DNA of 64,000 nt, from assembly GCA_905236675.1 (NCBI GenBank), contig CAJOND010000006.1, positions 35,746 through 99,745 of the forward strand, written 5' to 3'. Both the position numbers and the translations under genes were made by a program. Positions 40,133 to 48,512 of this stretch are shown here, piece after piece. Numbering within the stretch: the stretch's first letter is position 1; every line of letters begins with the position of its first letter. Origin of the DNA: Candidatus Rifleibacteriota bacterium. GTDB lineage: Bacteria; Muiribacteriota; Ozemobacteria; Ozemobacterales; Ozemobacteraceae. The notes below the pieces were generated by a model. That model did not search any database. It worked only from the letters and a program-made list of their open reading frames with translations, and had not been told where the DNA came from.

Positions 40133-41491
40133 TTATTTTATTTCCTTTATTCTTGCATTTTTTTGCCATCGGTCACTTAAATAATATATCCAGGTAATAA
40201 TAGTGCCGACCGAGAAACCAAATAAGTTGTTCCACCAAATAATAGAATAACCAAAATAATCTGGGTTATCTTTAAAAATATAAGTTACAAGGACTCTGGT
40301 TCCTAATGCACAGGTTGCGACAAGAGTCGGGAAAGCTGTGTGGTTGGCTCCCTGAAATACCCCAAAAACAGGAACATAAAGAGAAAGTAAAAGATTTGTA
40401 AAAGCAATGGTATTTATGTGGTCTATACAATAAATTGCCGCTTGTTCGCTCAAGCCGAATATTTTTATTATTTCCTGGTTGAAGTAGCAAACGTTTAAAG
40501 AAATAAGAACTGTAGAAACAATAGACATAGCCAGAGTCTGCTTCATTCCCTGTTTTACTCTATCCATTTTCCCTGCACCAATATTTTGCCCGGCATAAGT
40601 GGCAAGAGTGGTCTGAAAAGCATGAAAAGGCAGATTTAAAAAGAGTTCCATCCTTTGCCCAACAGTAAAAGACGCTGTCATTGCTTTCCCAAATGAGTTG
40701 ACTGCTCTTTGAATAAAGGTCAGACCTATAGAGACGATTGCAAGTTGTAAAGCTATTGGGGAACCCATTTTAATAGTTAGCCAGGCTAAGCTTTTGTTCC
40801 AGGTAAAATCTTTAAGTTTGAAACGAAAAACAGGATATTTTTTGCTCATATAAATATAAGCTGCGATGAAGGAAACAGCCTGAGAGATATTTGTAGCCCA
40901 GGCTGCTCCTGCGACATCCCATTTAAAATAAGCAACAAAAAGCAAATCCAGGATTATATTAAGTATGGAAGTTATTAGCAAAAAATATAAGGTTGCAACA
41001 CTGTCACCTATAGCTCTTAAAATTGAAGAAAAAATATTATAACCAAACTGGAAAATCATTCCAAGCATACAAATGTTAAAATACTTCAGGGTCAGTTCTA
41101 GAATTTCAGGTGGAACACCAACGAAGTAAGTATAAGCTTGCCTTGAAACTGAAATGCCTATAACTGTGGAAATTAAGCCCATTCCAAGTAAAAGCAAAAT
41201 GCCAGTAGAAGCGTTTGCTCTAACTTCACGCTGGTTATTGGCTCCGTATGCTTGAGAAACCACAACTCCGTTACCTGCCGAAAAACCAGTAGCCATTGCA
41301 AGGAATAAAAAAGTAAAAGTAGCTGTTGTGCCAACTGCGGCGAGAGAAGATTCACCACAGTAATTACCAACTATTATAGCGTCAACCGTATTATATAGTT
41401 GTTGAAGAACTAAACCGAAGAAAACTGGAAGGGTAAATCGAATAATGTGCTTCCATGGGGCACCTTCAGTCATTGGAATTCCGATAGCCAT
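40133..41491 (-). CDS. MATE-family multidrug/metabolite efflux transporter
   Basis: The 452-residue protein has about 12 membrane helices in two related halves and the family's N-terminal PVFFGLVLQQLYNTVDAIIVG block, where the Asp in the first helix region is the usual ion-coupling neighbourhood. The second half begins near ALQLAIVSIGLTFIQRAVNSFG. It belongs to the NorM/DinF side of the family and should export cationic compounds using a Na+ or H+ gradient. It stands alone on the minus strand, followed by the pilin-like paralogues on the plus strand. GGTGAT 10 bases before the ATG is a weak ribosome binding site. Confidence 0.92.
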   Translation of the reverse strand: MAIGIPMTEGAPWKHIIRFTLPVFFGLVLQQLYNTVDAIIVGNYCGESSLAAVGTTATFTFLFLAMATGFSAGNGVVVSQAYGANNQREVRANASTGILLLLGMGLISTVIGISVSRQAYTYFVGVPPEILELTLKYFNICMLGMIFQFGYNIFSSILRAIGDSVATLYFLLITSILNIILDLLFVAYFKWDVAGAAWATNISQAVSFIAAYIYMSKKYPVFRFKLKDFTWNKSLAWLTIKMGSPIALQLAIVSIGLTFIQRAVNSFGKAMTASFTVGQRMELFLNLPFHAFQTTLATYAGQNIGAGKMDRVKQGMKQTLAMSIVSTVLISLNVCYFNQEIIKIFGLSEQAAIYCIDHINTIAFTNLLLSLYVPVFGVFQGANHTAFPTLVATCALGTRVLVTYIFKDNPDYFGYSIIWWNNLFGFSVGTIITWIYYLSDRWQKNARIKEIK

Positions 41492-41990
41492 TTGTTTAAT
41501 ATCACCAAAGTCAATTATATTTTTTTATGTATTCATTATCATTTTTGTATGTAGATTTCAAGAAAATTATTGTTTGTTTTTAATATGTTTTTTTAAAGAT
41601 AAAACTTTTGAAATTAATGCATAAATAAGAACTAAAACTAATAATACTGAAGGAATAGCTGGATCATTTAGTAATATCGTTTTTAATTTAGTTCTATTTT
41701 TAAATTTTATTGTGGGGCAATTTACTGCATCAATGAAGTTTTTAGAAAAATCCAGAGCTAAGACCTTGGATAAACAATAAAGTATCCTGGAGTGAGTTTT
41801 GGGAAAAATATAGCCAAACAATGGTTAAAAAGAAATTTGGTTTTAAGTAAAATAAAACTACAAAAAGCTAACTCGAATAAAAATTATTATTTTCACGATA
41901 AATAAGGCATTTGATTAAATTTTAAATTTTATCTATAATAAACTATGAATAATAATAAAATTTCATATAAATAATTCGAAAAATAAAACT
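41492..41990. other. Intergenic stretch with one weak minus-strand open frame
   Basis: A minus-strand open frame at 41567-41821 (84 codons from a TTG with no ribosome binding site) ends in a membrane helix and Lys-rich tail (NDPAIPSVLLVLVLIYALI) after a short NCPTIKF block. That is vaguely like the C-terminal halves of the pilin-like paralogues at 39111-40084, so it may be a further relic. The rest is AT-rich without features. Confidence 0.3.
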
Positions 41991-42716
41991 ATGGATTTAA
42001 TACTTGTCTTTCATGTAGTAGCTTTTTGTCTTTCAGATGCATATTTTTGCCCTCTAAGATCCGATACAGAGTATAAAAAGCTTTTTGTCAGGAATTTCCC
42101 GATAATTTCTATAATGAGTGTTTTAAATTTTGTCTTTTTCCTTGCTTATTTATTATTGTCAGAAATGGTTATTTCTACTAACTATATAGATAGTTTTTAT
42201 AATAAAAAAATATGCTTCTTTTTAATTTTTTATGCAATAATCATTTTGGCAATTACCTTGTTTTTAGTTTTTAAAGAAATATATAACGCTAGCGAAGAAG
42301 CAAAAAGTTCAAAAATTTTACTTATTCCTGCTATTTTTATCTTTCTTTACACTTCATCTATAATATGGGGTGGTATTATTATAAATTTTACCAATAATGT
42401 TTTAGATTTTTCCAGAGGCGAAATGCAACTTAGGAAGATACATAGAGGACAAATTTTTACATCTAGTACCAGAGGTTTTAAGACATATGATTATTACTTG
42501 AATGTAAATCCTGACGTTGAAGGACTATATAGATTTAAAGTATCTAAATCAATTTTTGATAAAGCAAGAATATTGGCAAAAGGCGAGGAAATTACAAATA
42601 ATAATTCCTCTGGAACCACAATAGATATGAATGAGGATGTAAAACTGAAAGTTTACGTTTATAAGGGCTTATATGGCATCAGATATGTTGGCAAGAGTAT
42701 GGATGTTATAAAGTAA
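41991..42716 (+). CDS. Unknown membrane protein with four helices and a soluble C-terminal domain
   Basis: Hydrophobic segments lie at about residues 1-15, 38-58, 74-95 and 108-128; the remaining 110 residues are a soluble, strand-rich domain (FKTYDYYLNVNPDVEGLYRFKV and VKLKVYVYKGLYGIRYVG). No ribosome binding site is clear before ATG 41991. The gene converges on the kinase gene with the heptamer array between them. I do not recognise the family. Confidence 0.55.
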   Translation: MDLILVFHVVAFCLSDAYFCPLRSDTEYKKLFVRNFPIISIMSVLNFVFFLAYLLLSEMVISTNYIDSFYNKKICFFLIFYAIIILAITLFLVFKEIYNASEEAKSSKILLIPAIFIFLYTSSIIWGGIIINFTNNVLDFSRGEMQLRKIHRGQIFTSSTRGFKTYDYYLNVNPDVEGLYRFKVSKSIFDKARILAKGEEITNNNSSGTTIDMNEDVKLKVYVYKGLYGIRYVGKSMDVIK

Positions 42717-42745
42717 GAGGGAAGAGAGAAGTAGTGGTTGGTGCA

Positions 42746-42780
42746 ATCTTCTATCTTCAAACTTCAATCTTCAATCTTAT
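42746..42780 (+). repeat. Heptamer repeat between convergent genes
   Basis: Five contiguous 7-base units (ATCTTCT, ATCTTCA, AACTTCA, ATCTTCA, ATCTTAT) end at the stop codon of the kinase gene. The flank to the left (GTGGTTGGTGCAATC) resembles the sequence beside the array near 31970-31990 (TGGTTAATGCAAG), so the loci may share more than the heptamers. Confidence 0.6.
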
Positions 42781-45401
42781 TTCAGTTTTACCTGGACTTT
42801 GAATACTTCACCAGCATAGAGGAACTGGTAAAAACATAAGACTGTGAATCCTAGAAAATCTATCTGTTCGTCAGGTGTTTTACTGATACTTTCAACTTCT
42901 AATGGTTTAGGAATTATTACAATAAATGCTTGAGATAAACAGGCAGGCTGGGGTAGGGAAGGAACTATAAAAGTTTTCTTGTCTTCCCCTTTTAAATGAC
43001 CGTTCGTATAGGTGCAGTAAATATACTTGGCTGTTCGAGCCTTCCATGGTTCAAGATGAGTGATTGTGACTACTCCGCTGCCCTCTTCTGTTACCGAATG
43101 GAATGAAGCTGTTAAAATATTGCCTTTTTCATCAATAAAAGGCGATTGAGCTACTTCTGGCAGCCAAAGTTGAGAGAAGCGTTCGTCAATATCGTAAACA
43201 TTAATATTACTGAAAATATTGCTATGAGTATATTCCCCATTCTCACCTATTACAAAGAAAGATGTACAGCCATAGTTGCCTATGGTAAAAGACTTTGGAG
43301 CCAATGTGTCAGCACAGATTCTATGAGCATAGTATCTTACTGTTGGGAACCATACTGGATGACCAACTTCTTCGTCGATTCCTTTTAGTTGTTCAGATTC
43401 AATGTCTTTTACTAATTCTTCATTTGTGGGAAAATATATTCCTGGTCTCAGAGTTCTAGCCTGCTTGAGATACTTTTCGGGGTTTTCTTTCCCTAAGATA
43501 ACGCAAAGCTTATATAAACAGCAATAAGCTATTGCGCGAAGCATATCATCTCCAGGCATTCCAACTACTTTTCTTATAGTGTTGTAAGCTCCCTTTAAGT
43601 CATCGTTAAAAATCTGGGCTCTAGCATGGTTTACATGCATTAGCATATTGTTGGGATCTTTTTTTATTATGTCTGAAGTTTTAGCTAATGCTTCTTTATA
43701 TCTGCCACTTAGCATCAAAGCTTGAAAAACTTTGACCTGTAAGTTATAGAGTCTTGGAAATTCAGCAATTCTGTCTTGCAAAACTTTTATAGCGTTATCA
43801 AAATCCATTATAGAAAAATAACATTCACTTTGAGCCACTGCGACAATGTTGTTCTTTTTACCAAGTTTTTGTATTTCATAAGAAACTGCTATGGCTTCTT
43901 TGTAATCGCCCAAAGTTTCGTAGCAGAAAAATATCATGAAAAAAATATCGTAATCATCAGGATAAATGCTGTGTAAACGTTTGGCTTGCAATAGACCTTC
44001 TTCGTAATCCCTGTTTATAAAAACTGTCTTTATTAGATTGAATTTGCTCAAAGCATATTCGTCATTTAGGTCAAGAAGAGACTCTGTAGTATCTACGTAA
44101 TGCTTGATTTTTGCATTGTCGGAGGCGGTTAAAAGAGCGAATGCCAACAGGAATAATGTGTCAACATTTGCGGCATCAATTTCGTAAGATTGTTTTAAAT
44201 CTTCCATTGCATCGGCTATGGCAAAATTACGATAAAGATTTTTTCTAGCGGATTTAAGAAAAAGCTGTGATGGAGTCAGAGGCAAAACCCCAGTTAATTC
44301 ACTAGGATTAGTTGAAAGTCTAGGCGTTTTGATTCGTGGTCTAACTTTGGGCTTATTGACTGAATTTGACTTAGGTTCACTGAAAAACCAACCTTTAAGC
44401 ATTTCTGCGAAACCTGCAAACCATGATTGAGATTCGCCTTCCTGTTGTAATGCTACGGCAAGCTCCCCAGCGTTTCTGAATCGTCTAGAGGGTTCTTTTG
44501 CAAGACATTGTAATATTATTTTTTCAAAATCTGTAGATATATTAGGATTTATCTGTCTAGGACGTTTTATTTTGCCCTGAGTTATGCTTGTAACTATTGC
44601 AGCTGGGTCATCGGCTTGAATTGGATGAGAAAGAGTCGCAAGCTCATACATGACAACTCCAAGGCTGTAAACGTCTGTTTCAAAAGAAACAGTTCCTCTT
44701 TTCCCCATTAACTGTTCTGGGGCAGCATATTTCAAAGTCCCCATAAATAAATCAGTCTGTGTAAGGTCGTTGTCTCCATCTTGTTTTACTAAACCAAAAT
44801 CTATTAGTTTCAGATGAGTGTCATCTACAATCAATAAATTAGATGATTTTATATCTCTGTGGATGATACCTTGCTGATGGGCAGCAGCTAGTGCAGAAGC
44901 AGCAGACTGCATAAGTTTACGAACTTTTTTAGGATATTCCCTATCTTTAATAGGGTCTTTTGCATGATCGCAAAGAAAATAAGGAGTATCAGAATCTCCT
45001 TCTTTTACATAACCAGAAAGTTTCAAATCATCAAAACTTTCTTCCGAATTGCGAATATAAAGGGCACGAGTAACAAAATCTTTTATAGACCAGCCGTCAA
45101 CATATTCCATAACAAAATAAGGGCGGTCTTCATACTCTCCATAGGAGTAAATTTTAACTATGCCAGAATGGTCAAGATTAGCAATTGCAGAGGCTTCTCT
45201 TTGAAATCTGGCAATGCCAAGCTCATTTGTTTTATCAGAAGCTTGATGCATAATCTTGATGGCTGTCATTCTTGATAAAGCTTCATCGTAAGCTCTATAG
45301 ACAGAACCCATTCCGCCAGAACCGATTTCTTCAATAATCATGTTGTTATTGATGATGGTTCCAGGGGATATAGTTAAGTTGTTTTTTGTTATTTCTTTCA
45401 T
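42777..45401 (-). CDS. Serine/threonine protein kinase with TPR region
   Basis: I start at ATG 45401 (MKEITKNN); an ATG at 45419 is in frame but lies inside the -10 region. The kinase domain (about 20-310) has the Gly-rich loop EIGSGGMGSVYRA, VAIK-type Lys in AIKIM, catalytic HRDIKSSN near 180 and DFG in LIDFGLVK. A roughly 40-residue insert lies between the lobes. TPR units follow from about 390 to 650 (YKEALAKTSDIIKKDPNN and others), then a beta-rich domain of about 200 residues. No membrane helix is seen, so it is a cytoplasmic Hanks-type kinase that probably binds partners through its TPRs. The octaheme cytochrome gene ends 42 bases upstream. Confidence 0.9.
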   Translation of the reverse strand: MKEITKNNLTISPGTIINNNMIIEEIGSGGMGSVYRAYDEALSRMTAIKIMHQASDKTNELGIARFQREASAIANLDHSGIVKIYSYGEYEDRPYFVMEYVDGWSIKDFVTRALYIRNSEESFDDLKLSGYVKEGDSDTPYFLCDHAKDPIKDREYPKKVRKLMQSAASALAAAHQQGIIHRDIKSSNLLIVDDTHLKLIDFGLVKQDGDNDLTQTDLFMGTLKYAAPEQLMGKRGTVSFETDVYSLGVVMYELATLSHPIQADDPAAIVTSITQGKIKRPRQINPNISTDFEKIILQCLAKEPSRRFRNAGELAVALQQEGESQSWFAGFAEMLKGWFFSEPKSNSVNKPKVRPRIKTPRLSTNPSELTGVLPLTPSQLFLKSARKNLYRNFAIADAMEDLKQSYEIDAANVDTLFLLAFALLTASDNAKIKHYVDTTESLLDLNDEYALSKFNLIKTVFINRDYEEGLLQAKRLHSIYPDDYDIFFMIFFCYETLGDYKEAIAVSYEIQKLGKKNNIVAVAQSECYFSIMDFDNAIKVLQDRIAEFPRLYNLQVKVFQALMLSGRYKEALAKTSDIIKKDPNNMLMHVNHARAQIFNDDLKGAYNTIRKVVGMPGDDMLRAIAYCCLYKLCVILGKENPEKYLKQARTLRPGIYFPTNEELVKDIESEQLKGIDEEVGHPVWFPTVRYYAHRICADTLAPKSFTIGNYGCTSFFVIGENGEYTHSNIFSNINVYDIDERFSQLWLPEVAQSPFIDEKGNILTASFHSVTEEGSGVVTITHLEPWKARTAKYIYCTYTNGHLKGEDKKTFIVPSLPQPACLSQAFIVIIPKPLEVESISKTPDEQIDFLGFTVLCFYQFLYAGEVFKVQVKLK

Positions 45402-45409
45402 GCCGTGAC

Positions 45410-45438
45410 AATATAGCATAAATAATAGTATGAATCAA
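45410..45438 (-). promoter_or_regulatory. Promoter of the kinase gene, placed next to its start codon
   Basis: On the minus strand: -35 TTGATT (45433-45438), 17-base spacer, -10 TATATT (45410-45415). Only 8 bases separate the -10 box from ATG 45401, so the transcript would begin 1-3 bases before or at the start codon. There is no ribosome binding site, which agrees with a leaderless mRNA. Confidence 0.5.
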
Positions 45439-45442
45439 AATA

Positions 45443-46570
45443 CTAATGTGATAATTCTTCTATTTTTAATGGGTTGACTGTTCCTAGCATGGCTACACTG
45501 ACTCTAAACGCCAATAAGGAATTCTGTAAATTAATCTTTTCCCAAATCGGCGTGTCGGAAGCTATTTTTTTGTCAACTATGTGATTAGTGGCGACAACTG
45601 CTGCATCAAGTTTGCGATAGTATTGGTCTATTTGTGTGCTTGCATGACAGTTTCGGCAAGTTTTCTGCATTTCTAGGCGCTTGGAACCCCAATCATCGGT
45701 ATGATCTGCCTTAAGTTTAGATAATTTCCAGGATAATCGGCTTGAAATATTGTGAGTAGCTTGAGTTTTTTTTGTAGAAGCTTGAACATGACAAACCTGG
45801 CAATTAGGTTTTAGAATAGCATCATCAGATAAATTTAAATGCTTTTTGGTAAAATCGACTTCTTCTGACGATCTATTATTAGTTGAACCATGAGCTGACA
45901 TACTCCAGGCTTGGAAAGCAGGACTAAAATCTGTTTTATGACATTTTGCACAGGTTGAGGGGTCTCTTGCTATCGCTAGTGAATCTGTATGGTAGCCGTG
46001 ACAAGAAGCACAGTTCCCTTTGCTCCCATCAGGATTTATTCTTCCGATGCCGTTATTTGGCCAGGAATTGTCTGCTGCTTTGCCTTTCTTCATTTTGACT
46101 ATATTCCCATGGCAAGTTACGCAGGAAGTTTCAAACAGGGCAGGGTTGTCTTTTCTCATTGGTAGATATTTTATCGTATCGAAAGCCGTTGCATGACTTG
46201 AAATAGCAAATTCTTGATATTGTTCTTGATGGCAAGAACCGCATCGAGCAGGAGAAACTACTAACTGAACATTAAAACTGAAATGCCCCTGTTTTGCTGT
46301 CTGGTCTCCTTTTTCTGCTTTGTGACATTCGTAACAACCAACACCGTTTTTAGCATGAGCACTATGTTCCCAGTTTTCAACAAGCTTTGGCATTTTTGTA
46401 GCATGACAATTAAGACATCTTGCAGTTTCATCTGTTGTTACAGCAAAAGCAGAGTAAGGTTTTAATATTTTAGTTTCCGTTCCAATAGTAATAGCTTTTT
46501 GTTGTGCACTAAGAGGGCTTGTCGTAATTATTAAAGAAAAGACTAAAGAAAGAATTTTTATTGTTTTCAT
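45443..46570 (-). CDS. Octaheme c-type cytochrome
   Basis: A Sec signal peptide (cut near LSAQ) is followed by eight CxxCH haem-binding motifs: CLNCH, CYECH, CGSCH, CVTCH, CASCH, CAKCH, CQVCH and CRNCH. Spacing and the CLNCHATKMPKLVENWEHSAH start recall the hydroxylamine-oxidoreductase/nitrite-reductase-like multihaem group, although 375 residues is shorter than a true HAO. All motifs look haem-competent. It acts in the periplasm or outside the cell, in electron transfer or in reduction of N- or S-oxides. Cytochrome c maturation genes are not in this window. No ribosome binding site precedes the ATG; see the promoter entry. Confidence 0.88.
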   Translation of the reverse strand: MKTIKILSLVFSLIITTSPLSAQQKAITIGTETKILKPYSAFAVTTDETARCLNCHATKMPKLVENWEHSAHAKNGVGCYECHKAEKGDQTAKQGHFSFNVQLVVSPARCGSCHQEQYQEFAISSHATAFDTIKYLPMRKDNPALFETSCVTCHGNIVKMKKGKAADNSWPNNGIGRINPDGSKGNCASCHGYHTDSLAIARDPSTCAKCHKTDFSPAFQAWSMSAHGSTNNRSSEEVDFTKKHLNLSDDAILKPNCQVCHVQASTKKTQATHNISSRLSWKLSKLKADHTDDWGSKRLEMQKTCRNCHASTQIDQYYRKLDAAVVATNHIVDKKIASDTPIWEKINLQNSLLAFRVSVAMLGTVNPLKIEELSH

Positions 46571-46576
46571 AAGATT

Positions 46577-46606
46577 ATTTTACTACTTCGATAGATAGAA
46601 AATCAA
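46577..46606 (-). promoter_or_regulatory. Promoter of the octaheme cytochrome gene, predicting a leaderless transcript
   Basis: On the minus strand: -35 TTGATT (46601-46606), 18-base spacer, -10 TAAAAT (46577-46582), then 6 bases, then the ATG at 46570. With standard spacing the first transcribed base is the A of the ATG. Confidence 0.45.
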
Positions 46607-46745
46607 TTGCTCTATAGTTATTGTAGTTAGCACCAATAAAACCAACTAAAACCATACCAATCATAACTCTGGAAAAACTCTAACTAATTAGTATTAAACT
46701 TATTTTTAGTGCTTTGTCACTATTTATGTCTTAACATTCTTCTTC

Positions 46746-46774
46746 TTTACAAAAGATAGAGTACTTTTTATAAT
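46746..46774 (+). promoter_or_regulatory. Strong promoter of the broken metalloprotease gene
   Basis: -35 TTTACA (46746-46751), 17-base spacer, -10 TATAAT (46769-46774); near-perfect sigma-70 consensus. The predicted start leaves a short leader that includes AGGAAG ahead of ATG 46806. Confidence 0.7.
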
Positions 46775-46805
46775 TAATATTAAGTTATATTTAGGAAGTA
46801 AAAAA

Positions 46806-48348
46806 ATGAAAAAAAAATTCTACTCTGAAAATAATATCTTTCCTTATATTAGGTTTTATCTCTTTTTCCTCTAATTCTGTTTTTGCAGATAAAACAGATA
46901 AAAACGTTAATATTACATTTGTTTACGAAAAAATAGAAGATATAATAGAAATAGGCAAATTAAGTGGAAAAGAAATATGGCAAATAAAAGAAGATATTAA
47001 GGATGAGGGTTGTGATTATGTTTATTCTAAAAGTAATCCTGATTATCTCTATAAAATTAAAAAAACAAAAGTTTCTTCAGAACAAGAGCTCATAGAAGCT
47101 ATGGGGTGTAAATCAGAATTATTTCTAAAATATGGTCAAAAGTGTCTTTTGACCGCATTTCGAGAAGCAAATTCAGAAAAGTTTCAGTTGAAAGCAGAAG
47201 GTCTAGACAATAAAGAAACTCTCGAAATTCAACTTATGGATACAAGCAATGATGGAAAAATTTTTGGAAGAGGCTATAATACAACAAGTTTAAGAGGACC
47301 TAGCATTGCTGATGACTTTTGGCCTTGTTCCCATGTTAATGAACCTGTAATAGAATTAAGTGACGTTACCTGTAAATATAAAAGATTATGGATATTCTAG
47401 GAAGGCAATGGGAAAAAAGAGATTCGTTCTACTATAAATCATGAATATGCCCATTTCCTGGATGATACAGAAATAGACCCGGAAAAATATGATTTATCGA
47501 CAGTATATGGACTAGACGGTTCACATTACATCAATGAAGTAACAAATGTCGGAATGGCATTTATTGAAGGTTGGGCCGAATACAATGAAATGCTCGAAAA
47601 CAAAAGAGTTGCGAGAATGTATAATCGTTCTACAAAAACATTGAAAATAGAATCTGAAACAGAAGCAGGTAAATATTCTAAAATTAAATCTAAGGATGGC
47701 GATTTTTCAACTTTTTTGAAATCTGAAGCATATAATGCTAAGCTTCTTTATCAATTATCTCAAAAAATAGGTAAAGAAAAGATCAACGAAACCTTTGTTA
47801 GAACAAGTGATAATAAATATAGAGATATACAATATTTTGTTAAAAAACTAGTTGAGTTTTATCCTGAAGATGCCCAAACTATATGTGAAGTTGTCGATGA
47901 AGTTTTCTTAAGTAAGGCTTCAAATGAAGAGCTATTGGAAATGGTCGGAAAGACAAAAGCTACTGAAGCTTATATTGGAAACCGTACCTCTGAAAATAAA
48001 AATGGTAAAGATGGAGATTCTGAAAAGACAGAAAAAATAAAAGAATTGGGTCAAAGACTTGTAAAAGCTTTAAATCCAGATAAAAATAAAATGGTTGAAA
48101 AAACTACTAGTCCTTTAGGACAATTTTTCAGCGATGTTAAAGATATTTTGGTAAAAGGCGTTGAAACTGTTAGAAATGTTTTAGATACTATTTTTGATAA
48201 AATTAGAAGTTTCTTTAAGAAAGACAAATCAGAAGAAGAAAATCATGAAATAGAAGAAACAGATGATTCTGTTAAAAAGCAATTCATAGATACTTCTGAT
48301 AAAGAAAATAAAGGACCGTCAGATAACCCGTTCTCTATAGTAAAATAA
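46806..48348 (+). pseudogene. Secreted HExxH zinc metalloprotease, broken by a frameshift and an amber stop
   Basis: ATG 46806 has AGGAAG about 7 bases upstream and is followed by nine A residues (46809-46817). With eight A the frame would read a signal peptide MKKNSTLKIISFLILGFISF ending near VFADK; with nine it soon stops. The same downstream frame is open to TAG 47398-47400 and then again to 48348. Straight after that stop lies HEYAH (codons 47440-47454), a zincin motif, with EGWAEY about 40 codons later as likely third-ligand region, then a helical charged tail. Promoter, ribosome binding site and terminator are intact, so the damage is recent, or the tract slips. TAG is a normal stop for neighbouring genes. 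Confidence 0.7.
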
Positions 48349-48366
48349 TCATATTTTTCCTAATAA

Positions 48367-48398
48367 AAAGCCATCTCAAATATTGAGGTGGCTTTTTT
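48367..48398 (+). terminator. Rho-independent terminator after the metalloprotease
   Basis: A 10-bp stem (48370-48379 with 48383-48392, one G-T pair) with a 3-base loop is extended by AAA/TTT pairs and followed by a T6 tract at 48393-48398. Confidence 0.85.
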
Positions 48399-48419
48399 CG
48401 TCCTTTGTGTACAGATTAC

Positions 48420-48448
48420 TTGCCTAGAAAAATCCTTTGTTATAAAAT
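48420..48448 (+). promoter_or_regulatory. Promoter of polA
   Basis: -35 TTGCCT (48420-48425), 17-base spacer, -10 TAAAAT (48443-48448), about 60 bases before the polA start. It follows directly after the terminator, so polA has its own transcript. Confidence 0.5.
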
Positions 48449-48512
48449 GTTTTTTCTTAGTAGTTATAGTAATTGATTTTTGTAGTTTTTATTGCTCAAT
48501 ATGGAGGCTTCA

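Noticed and set aside
41567..41821. Stand-alone small membrane protein gene on the minus strand
   Set aside because: It starts with TTG without a ribosome binding site, and an upstream stop is two codons away; kept only as a weak open frame or relic.
47398..47400. Recoding of TAG (pyrrolysine or suppressor) in the metalloprotease gene
   Set aside because: TAG ends several intact genes in the window (for example at 1281, 2503 and 31943), and the same gene also has a frameshift, so decay is simpler.
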